Made by a program: the position numbers and the translations under genes. Below are positions 33,980 to 45,100 of a DNA stretch of 64,000 nucleotides, piece by piece. The stretch is from contig OX388349.1 of NCBI GenBank assembly GCA_947579665.1, forward strand, positions 87,826,197-87,890,196. Direction: 5' to 3'. The stretch comes from Sympetrum striolatum (lineage: Eukaryota > Arthropoda > Insecta > Odonata > Libellulidae). The notes below the pieces were generated by a model. The model was not told the origin of the DNA, ran no database searches, and saw only the letters and a list, made by a program, of their open reading frames with translations. Positions within the stretch are counted from its first letter, which is position 1, and every line of letters begins with the position of its first letter.

Positions 33980-34299
33980 TAAATGGGTGGAAATAACTTT
34001 GCAAAATTCCACTTTAAAAGTTTTTAATACCGCGACCGGTTTCGGACGTTAGTCCATTATCAAGCGATGAGTAATCCATCTTTTCCCTAATTATTCTCCC
34101 CTGCTTTCCATTGTTAACCTGCTTCCCTTTCCTCCTCCCCCATAGCTAATCTGATTGGTGGCTGGTTTTTGTACCTTGTGTGTATATATATGTGTACTCC
34201 TGTATTACTCATCGCTTGATAATGGACTAACGTCCGAAACCGGTCGCGGTATTAAAAACTTTTAAAGTGGAATTTTGCAAAGTTATTTCCACCCATTTA
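33980..34299. repeat. 96-bp perfect inverted repeat with hammerhead-like motifs, Penelope-type termini
   Basis: Arms 33980-34075 and 34204-34299 are exact reverse complements by eye, separated by 128 bp of pyrimidine-rich sequence. Each arm holds a hammerhead-like motif: 34216-34245 on plus and 34034-34063 on minus. It reads TTGATAA, a GGAC/GTCC stem with TAAC loop, GAAA, then the palindromic ACCGGT stem and the cleavage C. Penelope-like elements carry such minimal ribozymes in terminal repeats that can be inverted, and the spacer resembles the pyrimidine-rich 3' part of the Penelope fragment at 24.1-24.3 kb. I therefore read this as inverted terminal remnants of a Penelope-type element. A foldback element is the alternative. 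Confidence 0.7.
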
Positions 34300-36289
34300 T
34301 TAGGATTTAGTTCCACATAGTTAAAGCTTCCTCGATTGAAATCATATAGTTTAATTGGAAGTATGTAATAGGAATTTAAGTATGAGATTTTGTCTCAAGA
34401 AATAAACTATTATTATTATTAATAATTTTAATTGGGAAATCAATTACGCATCGTGACATAGCTATAAATTTACTAATATATTATGCTGCCATGAGATGTT
34501 TTATGATGAACAGGGAGGTTTAGAAATTATTGAAATTATTCTGAAATCACTGTCTTTTTTAACCATCGACAAAGAGCAACAATAGCTAGGGAGGAGGAAA
34601 AAATCTTATAAAGCTAATTGACAATGGTTCATTTAGTAGAAAGGTATTTAAGCTTGTTTTTTTACGTTATTTTTTTCATGAAACCATCGCTGTCAATGTG
34701 AGCTGAATCAAAAATATTATTTATGTATTTATGTTCTAATTTATTGTTTCAGAAGGACGGTTTCGCCAAATCAAATCATAATGATTTTTGTAAGGTCAAT
34801 ATGTTTAGAAAGCGAATTTCCGTTCGTAATTAAATACGTTTTCCCATTTCCACTGCAAGTGATGGTTATCTTTTTGAGGTTGGATCTCACGTGCTGATAT
34901 TTGCATCTGTTCAGCAGCTTAGTTTTGCCAGCAGAAGTCGCGGCAATCAAAAGCGTGTTCGGTCGAGCGGTGCTGGAAATATCGCGCCGTTGACGTTCGT
35001 GTGAAACTTCATTCATCGATGTTCTCCATTCTATGAGCACACATCTCGCGATAACGGAGGATATACTCTCTATTTATTATATTCCAAAGAACGATTGAGA
35101 TTACTGGAGGATTGTCCTAAAATTTGAATTTAAATATAATTTTAAATTTGTAAGCAAAAATGAGCAATCGCAACCATTTACCTCGGCTAAGAGAAACCAA
35201 GCCAACGAAGATTTTCCACCGTATCTTCTGAGAGCTGCACGATCACCCTTTATTGAGTGCACCAAAAAGTAAAAAATGATCAGTTAGGATTCTGCCAATT
35301 CTTGCCTAATAAGGAAACTTTTATGTCGCTTTGAAGCGTATTTTAATGTATATTTTATGATCTGGGAATTTGTGGGATTTAGAATTTTAGGATAATGAAC
35401 ATTCCCGCTAGTAAAAGTGAAAAAATAACGAATTTTGTTCGTTAGCTGAGGCATCACTGCACTTATGAAACGTAATGCCGCAGAGTGCACGCCTTTAATG
35501 TCGCTTATTATGAATCGCAGAATTCATATTTTTGCACTTTCGAAATATTTTTGAAATATCTACTCCATATTCCTTTTTTATATTTTTACTCATTGTAATT
35601 TAAAATGAAATTTCAAGCAATAACCATAAAAATATTCGTCATTTATTACTTTTTTGCCGAATTATTTATAGGATACAATTAAAACTTTATTTATGTTTTA
35701 TTCGGAAAATTTTTATTACTTGGACGAATCACAACTTAATTCATTGAACTGACTTTGACAGCATCTATTAATAGTATCAAAATTTTCGTGGAATATTTTT
35801 TTACCATCAGAGCACGAAAACCCTGCACTTTCTCAGTACATAAATAAGTGCCAAAAAAACGATTGCTAAAAAGATTTTAGGCAGTATTGTAAACGAATAA
35901 GTCGACAGCTTAAGTCATTTTGCACATGGGCTTCCACCGGGAATCGGGACACTTTCACCAAAGCTAAACGCGCTGCCCGCTCCATCCGGGAGCTCAATAG
36001 ATATTCAATCTTATAATTTTTTCTTTTGGGTGATGCTCCTTGATAAAAGTAATTCCCAGCGGAAGTTTTTCAGATCGGCTACTTTTCGCTAACACTACTA
36101 TTGGCTCGTTCCTGCTACCATAGCTCCATGAATGGCATATTTGTCATTTGGTACAGGAGAGAGTAAAATTTATCTTTCATTTATTTCTTTCTCATGGTTG
36201 TGATTGTATGAAAGGTGAGATATGATTGATGCTGAACAGTTGCACTGATTAAGGCCTCCCCTCACAGAGTGCTTCGAAAAGTGTTAACA
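34300..36289. other. No gene recognised
   Basis: A minus-strand frame at 34771-35040 contains the phrase LLNRCKYQHVRSNLKKITI and has protein-like codons, but I cannot identify it. It may be a repeat-derived fragment. Nothing else stands out. Confidence 0.35.
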
Positions 36290-36500
36290 TTAGTTATCTC
36301 GTGACATTGGTAAGTTCATGATAAATGAGCAAACATCTGTTACGCAATTTACAGTGGATATATTGGCTTGAATTTTGACATAGAGAAGGCTCTTGAATTC
36401 AATTCTTCACATAGAAAACGCCTCTTACTTTAATTCACTGTGAATGGCGTAACGGTTGTTTGAAAATGGATACAAACTTACCAATGTCACGAAGTTAGCA
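36290..36500. mobile_element. Foldback miniature element (~200 bp)
   Basis: CGTGACATTGGTAAGTT (36300-36316) is the exact reverse complement of 36475-36491. Pairing continues inward imperfectly for roughly 40 bp (CAAACA..GTTACGC..ACAGTG against CACTGT..GCGTAAC..TGTTTG). No coding sequence lies between. This is the structure of a foldback-type MITE. I could not settle the outer ends or target duplication. Confidence 0.55.
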
Positions 36501-37179
36501 ATATTTACCCTACTTGTAAAGTCTTTGTGGTCACGTGAACATATTCCGCTTATGGCATTATGTGCTTGGCGAAAAAAGCAATGGCGAAATACCTCACTCC
36601 TCATTTTGTCTAATTAGCCTCACACTATCAGCTCATAGTAGCTAATGGTAGAGGGAATGAGGTTCCATCCAGCTTTCGGGCTGAAAACTTCACTATTTGG
36701 CTTCTTCAGGTCAAAGTGCTTCCTTTTTCGTTTCGTCTGTTGTTTATTTTGGTATTTTTCGGTCGTGTTGATTTGTATATCACGATTTGGGAATCTAAGA
36801 TAAATGGCAATTTGGTTAATGAAGACTCCGACCTACGGATGTATTATTGGAACGTATTTCATTAGTTAGTTGAGTTATCACTACATTTACGAAGTCAGTT
36901 CTGTTTGAACCGAAATAAAGAGCGGGCGAAACGAAGAAGAGAGCCCGTGGATCTGAAGATGTCAACAATATCTCTGTAGAAATGTACTCAATCTCTAAGA
37001 CCATCAAAAATTGTTGCTATCATAGATGTTTGCTCCTGCTTCCATATTCTGATGAATGGAATATGTTTCATTTGTCTTCTGGTATAGCACAGAGAAGAAT
37101 ATGTCTTTCATCTACATTTGCCACAGTGTTGTTAATGGCTTTGATAAAATGTAAGCTACATGAGGTATGATTGATGCAG

Positions 37180-37448
37180 AATAATAATAATAATAATAAT
37201 GATAATGCCGTCTTATTTTTTGGGCGAATTTTAGCCTAGGAAGGCTATTCCTCCAATTAACCCCTTTTCTTAATTTTATTCTTTTTTTTTTGCATTTTTA
37301 TTTATATCACAAACACACACACACACACAACATACACAGACAACCATTCCCTAACCGGAAAAATCCGATTAGCTGGGATTTGAACCTGGGACCGCGAGGT
37401 TGGAGCGTTAACGCGCTAGCACGTTAACCACTCCGCCACCACGGCCGT
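37180..37448 (-). mobile_element. tRNA-derived SINE
   Basis: On the minus strand it opens with a tRNA-like head: GGCGGAGTGGTTAACGTG as A-box and CCAGGTTCAAATCCCAG as B-box and T-arm (complement at about 37374-37390). A body with a (GT)n run (complement 37313-37329) follows, and the 3' part holds GGAATAGCCTTCCTAGGCTA and ends in (ATT)n (complement 37183-37202). The 3' part recurs at 8279-8350. SINEs are transcribed by Pol III from the internal boxes and move using a partner non-LTR element's machinery. Confidence 0.75.
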
Positions 37449-38179
37449 ATTAAAATAATAGCACTGATATATGTTTCTCGTTATAGATTGCCTAGGAATA
37501 TTATGTTCGTAACGTTTTTTTCCTTCAGTTAACATGTTCCGCTTATATCTACCATTTTGACATAATAAGGAAAGCAAGGATTAATGACCGCACTCCTCAT
37601 TCTGCCTTGTATGCCTCAATCCCTTCTACTAGCCCTTGGTATAAAGAAAGAACATTTGGAACACGGCTGTTAATGAATTAGAGGTTTAAAGTCTTCAATA
37701 GCCGTCTTTGTCGGCGTTCCTCGTATTATTCCCCGGTAGTCAGAGAAAACAAGAAAGGAATGCCGCTCTTTTAAGATACCCAAAGCGCTTTTCGAAGACA
37801 ATGTCTTCCTCCTCAAGGGATCGTAAAGTACGACTTTACTTACGTGCTCTTGGAGATTTTAAACCTCGAATTTAATCTCTTGGTAGCTAGTGTTGGAGAT
37901 GGTGATGTTCCAAGTGTATATTTTACAAACCTGAATATTTTACAGATGTATATGTTTAGTAGTTGCTATGGAACTCCTTTGTTGCGAAACGTGCAGTTGG
38001 AAAAGCCTGACAGAGATATTTTAAATTATCTTGTTATGACTTCGGAATAATTATGTAAGACTTACAGCAAAATCCAGGAATCATAGCATTAGTTTTTGCG
38101 ATAACGCAGATCATCGTATGCTTCTCTTATCTGTACAGCCTTTCCAACTAAGTTGCTTGTCAATATGAACTCTTTCCCC
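37449..38179. other. No gene recognised
   Basis: Only short frames such as 37844-38050, without recognisable content. Confidence 0.4.
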
Positions 38180-38362
38180 TTAATACTTTATTTAACGGAC
38201 AGATGTCCTATTACAAATGTTGAAAATGACCAAGGTAACATTTGAAAAGTTTGAAAATAAACATATGAGCTTAATTAAAGAAGATTGACACAAATGAAAA
38301 TTACAATTAAATTGGAGATAACACATTATAAAAGAAAAATACACCTTAATAATTCTGCACCA

Positions 38363-41191
38363 TTAAACATTTTTTAAAATAAAATTTCTGAATACATTGT
38401 GTGAAAAGTAAAATATATCAGCGGATTTACAATGACTATTAAAATCTCTCATTATTCTAAAAATAGGCAGAAAATACAAATAATTATTACATACATATGG
38501 AATATGAAATAAATGATGGGATCTTGAATGAACAATTGGAACCCTAAAATTTATAAGAGATAAAAGATAAGAAGACTTGATATGATTATTTAACAGAGAG
38601 TGTAAGAATAGAACTCCATTTTGCTTCCTACGAGCAGAGAGTGTGTGCATATTTAGTAATTTCAATGTCTTTTCATATTCTCCACTTTCTCTCTCAATTC
38701 CAAACTTAAAAGCCACCAGTCTCAGAAATTTATTCTGGACTCTCTCTAAGCCTAAGTCGTACTTATGATAAGAAGGGGACCAAACTATTGAACTATATTC
38801 GAGAACTGGTCGAACTAGGGTGATATATAAATGTCTATAGCAAAAAATATTGTTAAAATCCCTACAATTTCTATACATGAAACCAAGAATTTTATAGGCT
38901 TTAGTAATTATGGTATCTATGTGCCTACTGAAAGACAAGTCGGAAGCAAAGAGAACACCCAAATCCAGTTTATGGTCCAATCTTACAAGACTTTTTCCAG
39001 ATAATGAATAGTCAGTTATTATAGGTGACTTGGATTTGCAGAAGGTGACAACATTACATTTACTAATATTTAAAAACATAGCATTTGTTTTGCACCATTC
39101 AGAGATATCTGTCAAACACCTTTGCAGTGCAGAAGCATCTGTATTCGAATCAATAGTATGAAATATTTTAATGTCGTCAGCATACATAAGATAATTAATT
39201 GGTTTAATTATGGTTCCAATATCATTAATGAAAATCAAGAATAAAATAGGTCCCAGATGGGATCCCTGAGGGACTCCAGATACGCCTTCAAAGGGAAAAG
39301 AAGTAATACCTTTGATTTTCACCTTTAGTTTTCTATTAGACAAGTAACTGCAGAACCAAGATAATAAATTCCCACTAATACCATAAGCTCTAAGCTTTGC
39401 TAGAAGCATGGAATGGCATACCTTGTCAAATGCTTTGGTAAAATCACAGTAAATAGTGTCTACTTGATGATGATCATGTACTGCGGTGGTGACAAAGTGC
39501 TGAAAAGATAATAGGTTAGTGACAGTAGACCTGCCACTCCTAAACCCATGTTGTTCATCATCTAAAACATTCTCAATAAGTGGGGTAAGTCTATTTGTCA
39601 CTAAACTTTCGAGTACCTTTGCTAAAACAGATTGGATAACAATGGGTCTGTAGTTGTTCACATCATTTTTGTTACCACTCTTATGCACTGGAATTACATA
39701 AGAAGTTTTCAAGAAATCCGGAAAAATACCGTAGTCTAAGGATTTATTAAAAATAATATAAAGGGGAAAGACCAAAGCTTCGCAGCAGTTTTTGATAAGT
39801 AACGGAGGCAAGTTGTCAGGGCCAGGGCTTTTTGATACATCCAGTTTCCTCAGAATTTTTAAAATTTCATCAACGGTAACATTCACTGTTGAGATATTAA
39901 TACTATGACTAAAATTAAAATTTGGAACAGAATAATTATCCTCATATGAGAAGACTCCAGAAAAATATTTTGCAAATAGATTAGCGATATCTTTAGGATT
40001 ATCACACTTAATGCTATTATAGGACATTGATGATGGGATGTTATTAGTTCTTCGACGATTATTAACGTGTGACCAGAAAGACTTAGCATTAATTAATATG
40101 TTGTCCTGTACAGTATTTATATAGGAAGCATAACAGGATTTAGAAAGTGCTTTACATTTCTTACGGATATCAGAAAACTTTTGGTAATCGGTGGAGTTCC
40201 CAGAGGCCTTATAAACTTTGTGTGGGATTTTCTTTTGAGAAATTAATTGTTTTAAGGTGGGAGTAAACCATTTAGGGTAACTGCTATTACGAAATGATAT
40301 GATAGGAGTGAATAATTCTATAGCTTGATACATTATTGAATAAAAACTATTCACAGCCTCATTACAATCTAAATTACATAATATCACAGGCCAATTAACT
40401 TCATTAAGGTAGCTATTTAAGCCAAAGAAATCACAGTTTTTATAATCAAGTATAAACTCTTTTTCCTTGGCCATTTCTACTTTCTTTGGAATATTTATTA
40501 TTAATTCAATGGACGGATGATAAGAATCACATTTAGTTAAAGGATCATCCACCATGGAGCATGTAACATTTGTTGAATTAGAAAAAACAAGGTCCAGCAA
40601 TTTATTATATTTATTTTTTACAGTATTGACTTGAACTAGACCCTGGAATGAAAAATTGTCAACAATAACTTTAGCTTGAGGTGAAAGAACACATTCAGTA
40701 GAGACTTCATCGTTCTCAGATGGAGTATTCCAATCTATAGAGGGTAAATTATAGTCTCCTAATATAAATATTTCATCAAAATCTTTAGTTAGGATATTTT
40801 CAACTCCAGCACAATGACTATCATATAATGCAACCGGAGAGTTAGGTGGAAAATATACGGATCCAATTAAAAATTTCAAATCAGCAAAATAGATACTTAC
40901 AAAAACTTGCTCAACATTATAATCAGGTAGAATTAGTTCATAACAAGTGAGTGAAGATTTTACCGCTATTAAAACACCACCCCCTCGTCTTTTGTTCGAA
41001 TATGTGGGGTCACGATCTCTTCTGAAGATGTGATAATTCGGCCAACTGAGTTCAGATGTAAGAATGTCACTTGTCAGCCAGGTTTCAGTAAGCACAACAA
41101 CATCGTAATTTGACACACTTATGGCTAAACTAAGTTCAGTTAGTTTTGTTCTGATGCCTCTAACATTTTGATAATAGACTGAGAGTAACAC
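38363..41191 (-). CDS. Non-LTR retrotransposon ORF2: AP-type endonuclease and reverse transcriptase
   Basis: 942 codons with no break. Residues 1-230 are an apurinic-type endonuclease: QNVRG (Asn9), LTETWL (Glu36), GDYNLP (145-150) and SYHPS (223-227), where the usual SDH triad motif lacks its Asp. RT follows: SKSPGPDNLPP (454-463), YRPIVI, QHGFRSGRST (547-556), DFTKAFDKV (583-591), GVPQGSHLGPIL (639-650) and catalytic YADD (670-673), then thumb and C-terminal region. The protein nicks chromosomal DNA and copies element RNA at the nick. Length and order suit the Jockey/CR1 group. The His is kept, but the Asp-to-Tyr change could weaken the endonuclease. Confidence 0.95.
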   Translation of the reverse strand: MLLSVYYQNVRGIRTKLTELSLAISVSNYDVVVLTETWLTSDILTSELSWPNYHIFRRDRDPTYSNKRRGGGVLIAVKSSLTCYELILPDYNVEQVFVSIYFADLKFLIGSVYFPPNSPVALYDSHCAGVENILTKDFDEIFILGDYNLPSIDWNTPSENDEVSTECVLSPQAKVIVDNFSFQGLVQVNTVKNKYNKLLDLVFSNSTNVTCSMVDDPLTKCDSYHPSIELIINIPKKVEMAKEKEFILDYKNCDFFGLNSYLNEVNWPVILCNLDCNEAVNSFYSIMYQAIELFTPIISFRNSSYPKWFTPTLKQLISQKKIPHKVYKASGNSTDYQKFSDIRKKCKALSKSCYASYINTVQDNILINAKSFWSHVNNRRRTNNIPSSMSYNSIKCDNPKDIANLFAKYFSGVFSYEDNYSVPNFNFSHSINISTVNVTVDEILKILRKLDVSKSPGPDNLPPLLIKNCCEALVFPLYIIFNKSLDYGIFPDFLKTSYVIPVHKSGNKNDVNNYRPIVIQSVLAKVLESLVTNRLTPLIENVLDDEQHGFRSGRSTVTNLLSFQHFVTTAVHDHHQVDTIYCDFTKAFDKVCHSMLLAKLRAYGISGNLLSWFCSYLSNRKLKVKIKGITSFPFEGVSGVPQGSHLGPILFLIFINDIGTIIKPINYLMYADDIKIFHTIDSNTDASALQRCLTDISEWCKTNAMFLNISKCNVVTFCKSKSPIITDYSLSGKSLVRLDHKLDLGVLFASDLSFSRHIDTIITKAYKILGFMYRNCRDFNNIFCYRHLYITLVRPVLEYSSIVWSPSYHKYDLGLERVQNKFLRLVAFKFGIERESGEYEKTLKLLNMHTLSARRKQNGVLFLHSLLNNHIKSSYLLSLINFRVPIVHSRSHHLFHIPYVCNNYLYFLPIFRIMRDFNSHCKSADIFYFSHNVFRNFILKNV

Positions 41192-41271
41192 AGAAGACGA
41201 TAAATCATTAATTTTGCTACGAATGCCATTACAATTTTGATAATAAAAATTTAAGGTTGACTGCCGATAAA

Positions 41272-42012
41272 TTAGTTTTTTTGGATAATTTTAGGAACTC
41301 CAGCAATGTATTTTATGATAAGATTCGGTTCACCTTTGTCACTTCTCTCTTTAATTTCACAACGAAGCTTATTTATATAGTTTCTTTCACATAATGTTCT
41401 GTCCCTCGACACCGAGATACGAAAGTCCGTGTGTCTCTTTCTGTGAATATTAACGAGACGCAAGAATTCCAGAGCATCAGAATCCTGCCAAAAAACTACT
41501 TTAAGTGGTCTAAGCTTGCCTTGAGATCGTCTACCAAGTCGTACAACCTTGCATTCGCTGACTTCGTAGTTCATCCCCACATCGGCCAAGATATCAGCAA
41601 GTTGTTTTACATCATGCTCCAGGTCTTCATTACTAGTAGAGGAAGCACTCTCTGGAACATTATGTAACAAGACGTTTCTCAAACGCTTGTATCTTTCCAT
41701 AGATTCCGCTACTGCCACTTCGATGACTTCCTCATGATTAGTGCATGACGATCGATCAACACGAAGTTCTTCAATTTGTAGTTTCAGCTCATTAATTATA
41801 TCTACCAGCTTATCCACCTTATTCTTATTTGAGTTTACACATAAATCACAGTGGAACAATAATCGTCTATTTTGCAATTTTAGTTGAATCACATCATTTC
41901 GGGTTAGTCCGCCACATGTTGCATGAAGCGGCAACAAACAATTGTCGCACTTAATTTCCTTCTCAGGCGCAAGTAAATCTTTACAAATTATGCACTGATT
42001 AACAAAAGGCAT
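41272..42012 (-). CDS. Non-LTR retrotransposon ORF1 with PHD-like zinc finger
   Basis: I choose the ATG at 42012 (246 codons), which directly precedes the zinc finger; an in-frame ATG 36 bp upstream (42048) is also possible. The N-terminus carries a PHD-like C-x2-C, C-x2-C, H-x2-C, C-x2-C series (CIICKDLL...KCDNCLLPLHATCGG...FHCDLC). A short coiled-coil-prone helix (LVDIINELKLQIEELRV) follows, then a domain with VLLHNVPES and CKVVRLGRRSQGKLRPLKV, which resembles the RNA-binding ORF1 domain of Jockey/CR1-group elements. It likely coats the element RNA. Confidence 0.88.
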   Translation of the reverse strand: MPFVNQCIICKDLLAPEKEIKCDNCLLPLHATCGGLTRNDVIQLKLQNRRLLFHCDLCVNSNKNKVDKLVDIINELKLQIEELRVDRSSCTNHEEVIEVAVAESMERYKRLRNVLLHNVPESASSTSNEDLEHDVKQLADILADVGMNYEVSECKVVRLGRRSQGKLRPLKVVFWQDSDALEFLRLVNIHRKRHTDFRISVSRDRTLCERNYINKLRCEIKERSDKGEPNLIIKYIAGVPKIIQKN

Positions 42013-42110
42013 TATGTGATCAATAATTAATCTATATTTAACAACCAATGTTGCAAAATCGTGTAAATAAAGAAAAAAACTGAGTGCTCACAATACCGCG
42101 TGTATACCGT

Positions 42111-45100
42111 ACGGTCGATCGATGAATGTGATTAAGTGCCATTTCCTCTTGATAATCGTATCGGACAATTTTTAGGCTTGGATAGCGATTAGTGTTATCT
42201 CTTTACGTACATATTTTTCTCCCTTAAAACATTTCAATTAATGCATATCGTAGCCTTTAGATAATTTCTTGTCTTTTTGTGTTGCTGATCCATCATTTTA
42301 GGATATGCAATTCGATGCCAGATTCTTCTAAATGGTAATTAGAAATGCAATTATGCCACAATCTTCATACTCTGGAACGATTATTCTGCAAATATGATGT
42401 CATTCATTCTGAAGACGACTTGGGACACAGGAGTCGATTTTCACCAAACAAACAACACGGCTGGAAACCCTTGGAGCCGTGAAATTTACTGAGAAAACGG
42501 GAGATCATTTATGGTAATTCTCCTCTTGCCTTAATCATACTAATCTCAATCGTAATTATGAGGTCCGATTTGCATTCAAAGGAATTAGTATCATAAGATT
42601 ATGGAGAGTTGATTTTTTTTCTTCTCATCTTCCCGTGTAACGTGATATTTTGCCTTTCTTTCCTTCTACGTTTGGAAGATTTGCATATTACTCGCAGAAT
42701 ATATTTGTATGTAACGGAAATAATTTCGCAAGATCTCTCTGTAATCATGAGGCTTAAATAAGTATAGTTTTTTTGAGGATTTGGTTGTGTGTTGTTGCGT
42801 ATTATTACCAATCATCGACAAATTGCACAGTAATTCAGAAAATTGATAGTTAAGTTATCACGCATGATATATCACAATGCATGTCTTACCAACTACCGCA
42901 TAATATTGCAAATTATCGGGAATGCATTAAGTAAGAGTATAATAGCTCCATCGAAGCAGTTCGTTATTTCAAGTGCATGCATATGATTATCATGGAGATA
43001 GAAAGAGCTTTTATGCTTCTTTCTATTCCCTCTTCTTATCGTTGATAATTTCCCATCCTTGAAGTTAGGTTAACAATCTATTCCTTGTCCGAAGCTATTT
43101 TAAATTAAGATATACGAAAGCAAATAAGGCAGTGCCATGAATGTTAGACATATCCGTTGTCTCCTGTGTATCCAAAGTCCTTACTTAACCTTCCACATTC
43201 TACTTTTTGATTGTCTGTCTCTCCTTGTACATCTTCTCATATTTTCTCTACCCTCCTTTTGCTATAACATTCATGGGAGGGATGCATATTTTGATGTTAC
43301 CTTCTTCTGTGAATCTCAAAACTTTAGCTTACTTTATATAAAATTCCATCCCAAATTATCTCATTTAGAGCCCCAAAGAACTATTTCATTCATTTTTCAG
43401 AGTCGCTAATCGCAGCTTAGCTGGGAAACTTACGGATGTTTTAATTTGATCAAAATAACCTAAAAAATTCATAGTCGAGATTAAATACTCAAATGTGGAA
43501 GAGTTAAGGGCTTTTTCAATTCTGTTGCTAATGGATTTCATTAAAAACCCCACCTTTTTAAGAGAAATTCCGTGTGTTTGGGAAGTTGAGAAGGATTCGC
43601 TTTAAGGTGATATTCTCTTTACGGAAGCCAAACTGCATCTATGTTGGTCAAGGACACCTCACGAACACCCCTGAGGTTATTCGAAGCGCTACAGCAAATT
43701 TTAAAAATGAAAATGGAACGAAAATGCTACGGGAATAAAAAGATTTCCTGAAGTCGATATCCAATATTCTTGATTTGAATCCTTCTATATGATTCTGGTC
43801 GTTTCCTTTCAGAAGCTGAATTGTTTCGCGGTAGACTGTGAACTACTTCGAGTTTCAATACATGGGGTAAAAAGTCATAAAAAATTGTTTTTATTTCCTT
43901 ACCGACTATGCACCAGGAGGAAAATGTGATTTCGTAAATTTGTTCATTTTTTTCGCTTAAAATCCAATGGTTATCGTTGAGATAGTCTTTCTGCACATTC
44001 CATCTGGTCCATAAATATCACTCAATTTAAACGTACTAATATTTTTCCAAGCCCAAGGTTCATTTATTCGAGGTTATTTTCTCAATTGAAAAATAATCAG
44101 ATATAATGTCCCGTTATGTTGTGTTTTGTACCTAGCGTGTATCTTTTTATTTGTTGTCTTAGAACGGAGTTTTATCTTCCTTATAAGATAAGTTCCACAT
44201 GATAATCACACTTATTTGAAATTCTGTAAATCGAGAAGCCGCTACAGATAATAATAACCAGTGAATTTTCGCTGCCCCATTCGTCTCAACTTATTATTTA
44301 TTAAGGCGTTAATAAACATTGCATCGTTGATTTTTTCAATAAGTATTTGAGTTTCATCCACGGACGCTGTTTTTGACATAAAATTAAACAAACTTCTATA
44401 AAAAAAACTCAAAATAGCTGTAATTCGCCGCTCTCAGGAGCCGTTATCTTGACTATCGATGCTACTGCTGAAGTCGAATTTGTTCGTGAAAACAAATCAG
44501 ACAATGTGTCCGAAACGAATCAGCGAAGACGGATGAATAAAATTGTAACTGAGTAATTTCATTGCTAGCTTGTTCGTGGTTGTCTCATATTGCTTATCTG
44601 TATAAGATGTTAATGATAACATTTTGATGTATAACTGAACAGAAAACAACAACAGTACGAGCAATGAAAGTATTCGATTATCGCCTATAAAATGGAGACT
44701 TAAATAAATGGCATTAACATTTAATAATAAACTATACAATTATGGTATCCCAACATTCAATTTTTCATCTTTGGGTTAATATTTCAGTGTTTTTGGTGTG
44801 TTGTCGGTGGAGCACGAATTTCTTCTAGTCCATTTCTCGTTCGGAATTGCGAAGACTGTGAATCCCTGTTCGTTTCATTTCGAAAATAGGAGCGATCCAA
44901 GCCTTTCTTGGGAGATATTCCAAGCTTGAGAAGATATTACGGATGGAATGTTTTCTTGCGTTAGAATTTCTCGTTTCATTGCCACAAAAAAGAAGAGCCA
45001 CTTATGCTCTGACCTGTATTTCTTATTGCCATTTGGGTCCCAATTCTCCGTCCATAACACCTCTTTGAGCGTTTTCTCAAAGCATCTTCACGTAAATATG

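Larger units (their letters stand above)
38180..42110 (-). mobile_element. Apparently intact Jockey/CR1-type non-LTR retrotransposon
   Basis: It has two uninterrupted frames on the minus strand in the standard order: ORF1 (41272-42012), an 80-bp spacer, then ORF2 (38363-41191). A ~180-bp 3' UTR contains AATAAA (complement near 38190). The outer ends are estimated, and I could not identify a target duplication. Intact coding capacity makes it the best candidate for a recently active element in the window. Confidence 0.8.

Noticed and set aside
34771..35040. Minus-strand 89-codon frame with a GKT triplet suggesting a P-loop
   Set aside because: The context lacks a real Walker A motif (GxxxxGKT) and no homologous feature is recognisable.
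37311..37330. (CA)n run considered as an independent microsatellite
   Set aside because: It lies in the body of the SINE and is part of that repeat.
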